A DNA stretch of 6,216 nucleotides from NCBI GenBank assembly GCA_024277555.1, contig JAJRUY010000137.1, positions 1 through 6,216 on the forward strand, given 5' to 3'. Under the pieces are notes generated by a model. It had not been told where the DNA came from and did no database searches. It was given only the letters and a program-made list of their open reading frames with translations. Of this stretch, positions 4,597 to 6,216 are shown in pieces; position 1 is the first letter of the stretch, and each line of letters starts with the position of its first letter. A program made the translations under genes and the position numbers. Source of the stretch: Gammaproteobacteria bacterium (GTDB lineage: Bacteria; Pseudomonadota; Gammaproteobacteria; Chromatiales; Chromatiaceae).

Positions 4597-6216
4597 ATGG
4601 CAGGTGGCAAAATGGGTATTGATAAAAAGGTTTTCCTGTGGGGTTTGTTGTTGGGGCTGTTCTATGTGTCCGACGCAGTGGCCAACACCCTGGAGAATAT
4701 TACATATTCCATCCTTTCTGGCGGACGTGTGCAGATTGTGATGGAAACCACCGAACCGGTGCGTGGAGCAACGAGCTTTGCTACAGACAGCCCGGCTCGT
4801 ATCGCGGTGGATCTGCCGAACACAAGGAGTGGATTGAAAAAGAGAACCAGAAACATAGGTTCTGGCAATGCCCGCTCGGTTACGGTGATTGAAGCCGGTG
4901 ACAAGACCCGTGTGGTTGTGAATCTCACCAGCAAGCTGCCGTATGAAATCCTTGAACAGGGTAACAAGATCCTGTTAATGATCAATGGTGGTTTTGTTGA
5001 CTCTCCGGCGGCTACTGCCGGGGGAGCTGGCGCCAGTGCAGCATCTCCTGATGACAGCCGCCCGGAAATCACCCATGTGGACTTTCGCCGCGGTGGCAAA
5101 GGTGTTGCCCGTGTCGAGGTTTTGCTTTCCGATCCCAATGTGGTGGTCGACATGCGCCAGGAAGGAACCAACATCGTTCTGGACTTCCTTGCTGTAGATG
5201 TAGACCCCGAACAGGCCCGCGAGCTGGACGTTACCGATTTCGCCACGGTGGTGCAAAGTATTGTCACCAAGCCCCATCGCAACAATACCCGCATGATCAT
5301 CGGCACCAAGGGTGAGTTCGAGCACCTTGCCTACCAGGCGGATACTCTTTATACCCTGGAATTCCGGGAAGTGAGCAAGGAGGAAAAAGAAGAACGCAGG
5401 AAGAAGGCGCTCGCTTATGTCGGTGACAAGCTGTCACTGAATTTCCAGGATATCGAGGTGCGCTCCGTGCTGCAGCTGCTGGCGGATTTCACCGGCCTGA
5501 ACATGGTGGTCAGTGATTCGGTTGGCGGCAGGATTACCCTGCGCCTGAAAAATGTCCCCTGGGATCAGGCGCTGGACATTATTCTCAAAACCAAAGGCTT
5601 GTCCAAGCGGCAAAACGGCAATGTCATTCTGGTAGCGCCGACGGAAGAAATCGCTGCAAGGGAAAAGCTGGAACTCGAATCCCAAAAACAGGTGGAAGAG
5701 CTGGCGCCACTCCACTCGGAACTTATACAGATCAACTATGCCAAGGCGGAAACCCTGGCGGAATTGCTCAAATCCGAGCAAAACCAGCTGCTTTCCGAAA
5801 GGGGGAATGTCACCATTGATGAACGCACCAACACGCTACTGGTGCAGGATACCGCAATCAAGCTGGGCGAGATCCGGGCGCTGATTGAAAAGCTGGACAT
5901 TCCCGTGCGTCAGGTGCTGGTGGAATCCCGTATCGTTATTGCCAACGATGATTTTGCCAGGGATATCGGCGTACGCTTCGGCTTCAACCGCGAAAACGAC
6001 CTTGGTGGCAATTCCAGCATACTCACCGCTGGCGGCCTTCCCGGCCACACCAGCGGCACTTTTGGCTTTGCGCCTGGGATCGAGAACTTGGCAGGTAGCG
6101 GCGCCGAGGCGTTGATGGTGAATCTGCCCCAGCAGCTTGCCCCTGGACGAGGCGGCGCGATCAACTTCCTGGTGGGGAAAGTGGGTTCCTACCTGCTGCA
6201 GCTGGAATTGACCGCC
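4597..6216 (+). CDS. pilQ: Type IV pilus secretin PilQ, first 540 residues, cut by window edge
   Basis: Outer-membrane secretin that forms the gated channel for the pilus fibre. Residues 1-29 form a signal peptide (hydrophobic core FLWGLLLGLFYV, cleavage expected after DAVA). Two AMIN domains follow, about 32-130 and 156-250, which bind peptidoglycan and place the secretin in the wall. A Gly/Ala/Ser-rich linker (about 137-150) joins them. A charged KEEKEERRKK stretch (261-270) leads into the secretin/TonB short N-terminal domain (about 276-346, LNFQDIEVRSVLQLLADFTG). Next is the N1/NolW-type domain (about 374-436, with VTIDERTNTLLVQD at 405-418). The secretin pore domain begins at about 439 (VLVESRIVIANDDFARDIGVRFGF) and is lost at the window end; full-length homologues are about 700 residues. 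A GTG at 4594 directly precedes the chosen ATG. In Pseudomonas the next genes are aroK and aroB; this cannot be checked here. Confidence 0.97.
   Translation, partial: MAGGKMGIDKKVFLWGLLLGLFYVSDAVANTLENITYSILSGGRVQIVMETTEPVRGATSFATDSPARIAVDLPNTRSGLKKRTRNIGSGNARSVTVIEAGDKTRVVVNLTSKLPYEILEQGNKILLMINGGFVDSPAATAGGAGASAASPDDSRPEITHVDFRRGGKGVARVEVLLSDPNVVVDMRQEGTNIVLDFLAVDVDPEQARELDVTDFATVVQSIVTKPHRNNTRMIIGTKGEFEHLAYQADTLYTLEFREVSKEEKEERRKKALAYVGDKLSLNFQDIEVRSVLQLLADFTGLNMVVSDSVGGRITLRLKNVPWDQALDIILKTKGLSKRQNGNVILVAPTEEIAAREKLELESQKQVEELAPLHSELIQINYAKAETLAELLKSEQNQLLSERGNVTIDERTNTLLVQDTAIKLGEIRALIEKLDIPVRQVLVESRIVIANDDFARDIGVRFGFNRENDLGGNSSILTAGGLPGHTSGTFGFAPGIENLAGSGAEALMVNLPQQLAPGRGGAINFLVGKVGSYLLQLELTA

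Noticed and set aside
4662..5309. 215-codon open frame on the minus strand inside pilQ
   Set aside because: It is a shadow of the pilQ AMIN region. The composition is rich in Ser, Thr and Arg with no domain, and there is no separate ribosome site or promoter.
1..6216. Novel defence, mobile or CRISPR-like system
   Set aside because: All coding space is filled by PBP1A and PilMNOPQ. I saw no spaced repeats, transposase, integrase, tRNA or other foreign signature on either strand.

Overview
The window carries the classic gammaproteobacterial locus ponA <- | -> pilMNOPQ. A class A penicillin-binding protein (PBP1A) gene on the minus strand is divided by a 422-bp intergenic region from the type IV pilus assembly operon pilM-pilN-pilO-pilP-pilQ on the plus strand. 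This is the gene order of Pseudomonas aeruginosa and many environmental Gammaproteobacteria, and the proteins read most like that group. Base composition is moderate, with no codon-use break or mobile element visible. I cannot name the genus.

Layout: 1-1356 (minus) is the N-terminal 452 residues of PBP1A, cut by the left edge just as the transpeptidase domain begins. 1357-1778 is a divergent control region. It holds a good extended -10 promoter for ponA, a strong CRP/Vfr-like site with an overlapping promoter-like pair facing pilM, an AT-rich leader hairpin, and a perfect 14-bp palindrome 6 nt before the pilM start. 1779-4584 holds pilM, pilN, pilO and pilP complete. 4597-6216 is the first 540 codons of pilQ, cut by the right edge before most of the secretin pore domain.

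The five pil genes are tightly packed: TAATG at pilM/pilN, TGATG at pilO/pilP, and 12 bp between pilP and pilQ. The exception is a 60-bp gap between pilN and pilO. Together the products build the type IVa pilus alignment subcomplex. Cytoplasmic PilM binds the N-terminal INLLP tail of PilN; PilN and PilO are inner-membrane coiled-coil partners; lipoprotein PilP links them to the outer-membrane secretin PilQ, through which the pilus exits. PBP1A synthesises peptidoglycan, the layer this complex has to cross.

I see no undescribed system. The points most worth checking are regulatory (the CRP/Vfr-like site, the leader hairpin and the palindrome at the pilM start) and the odd pilN-pilO junction.
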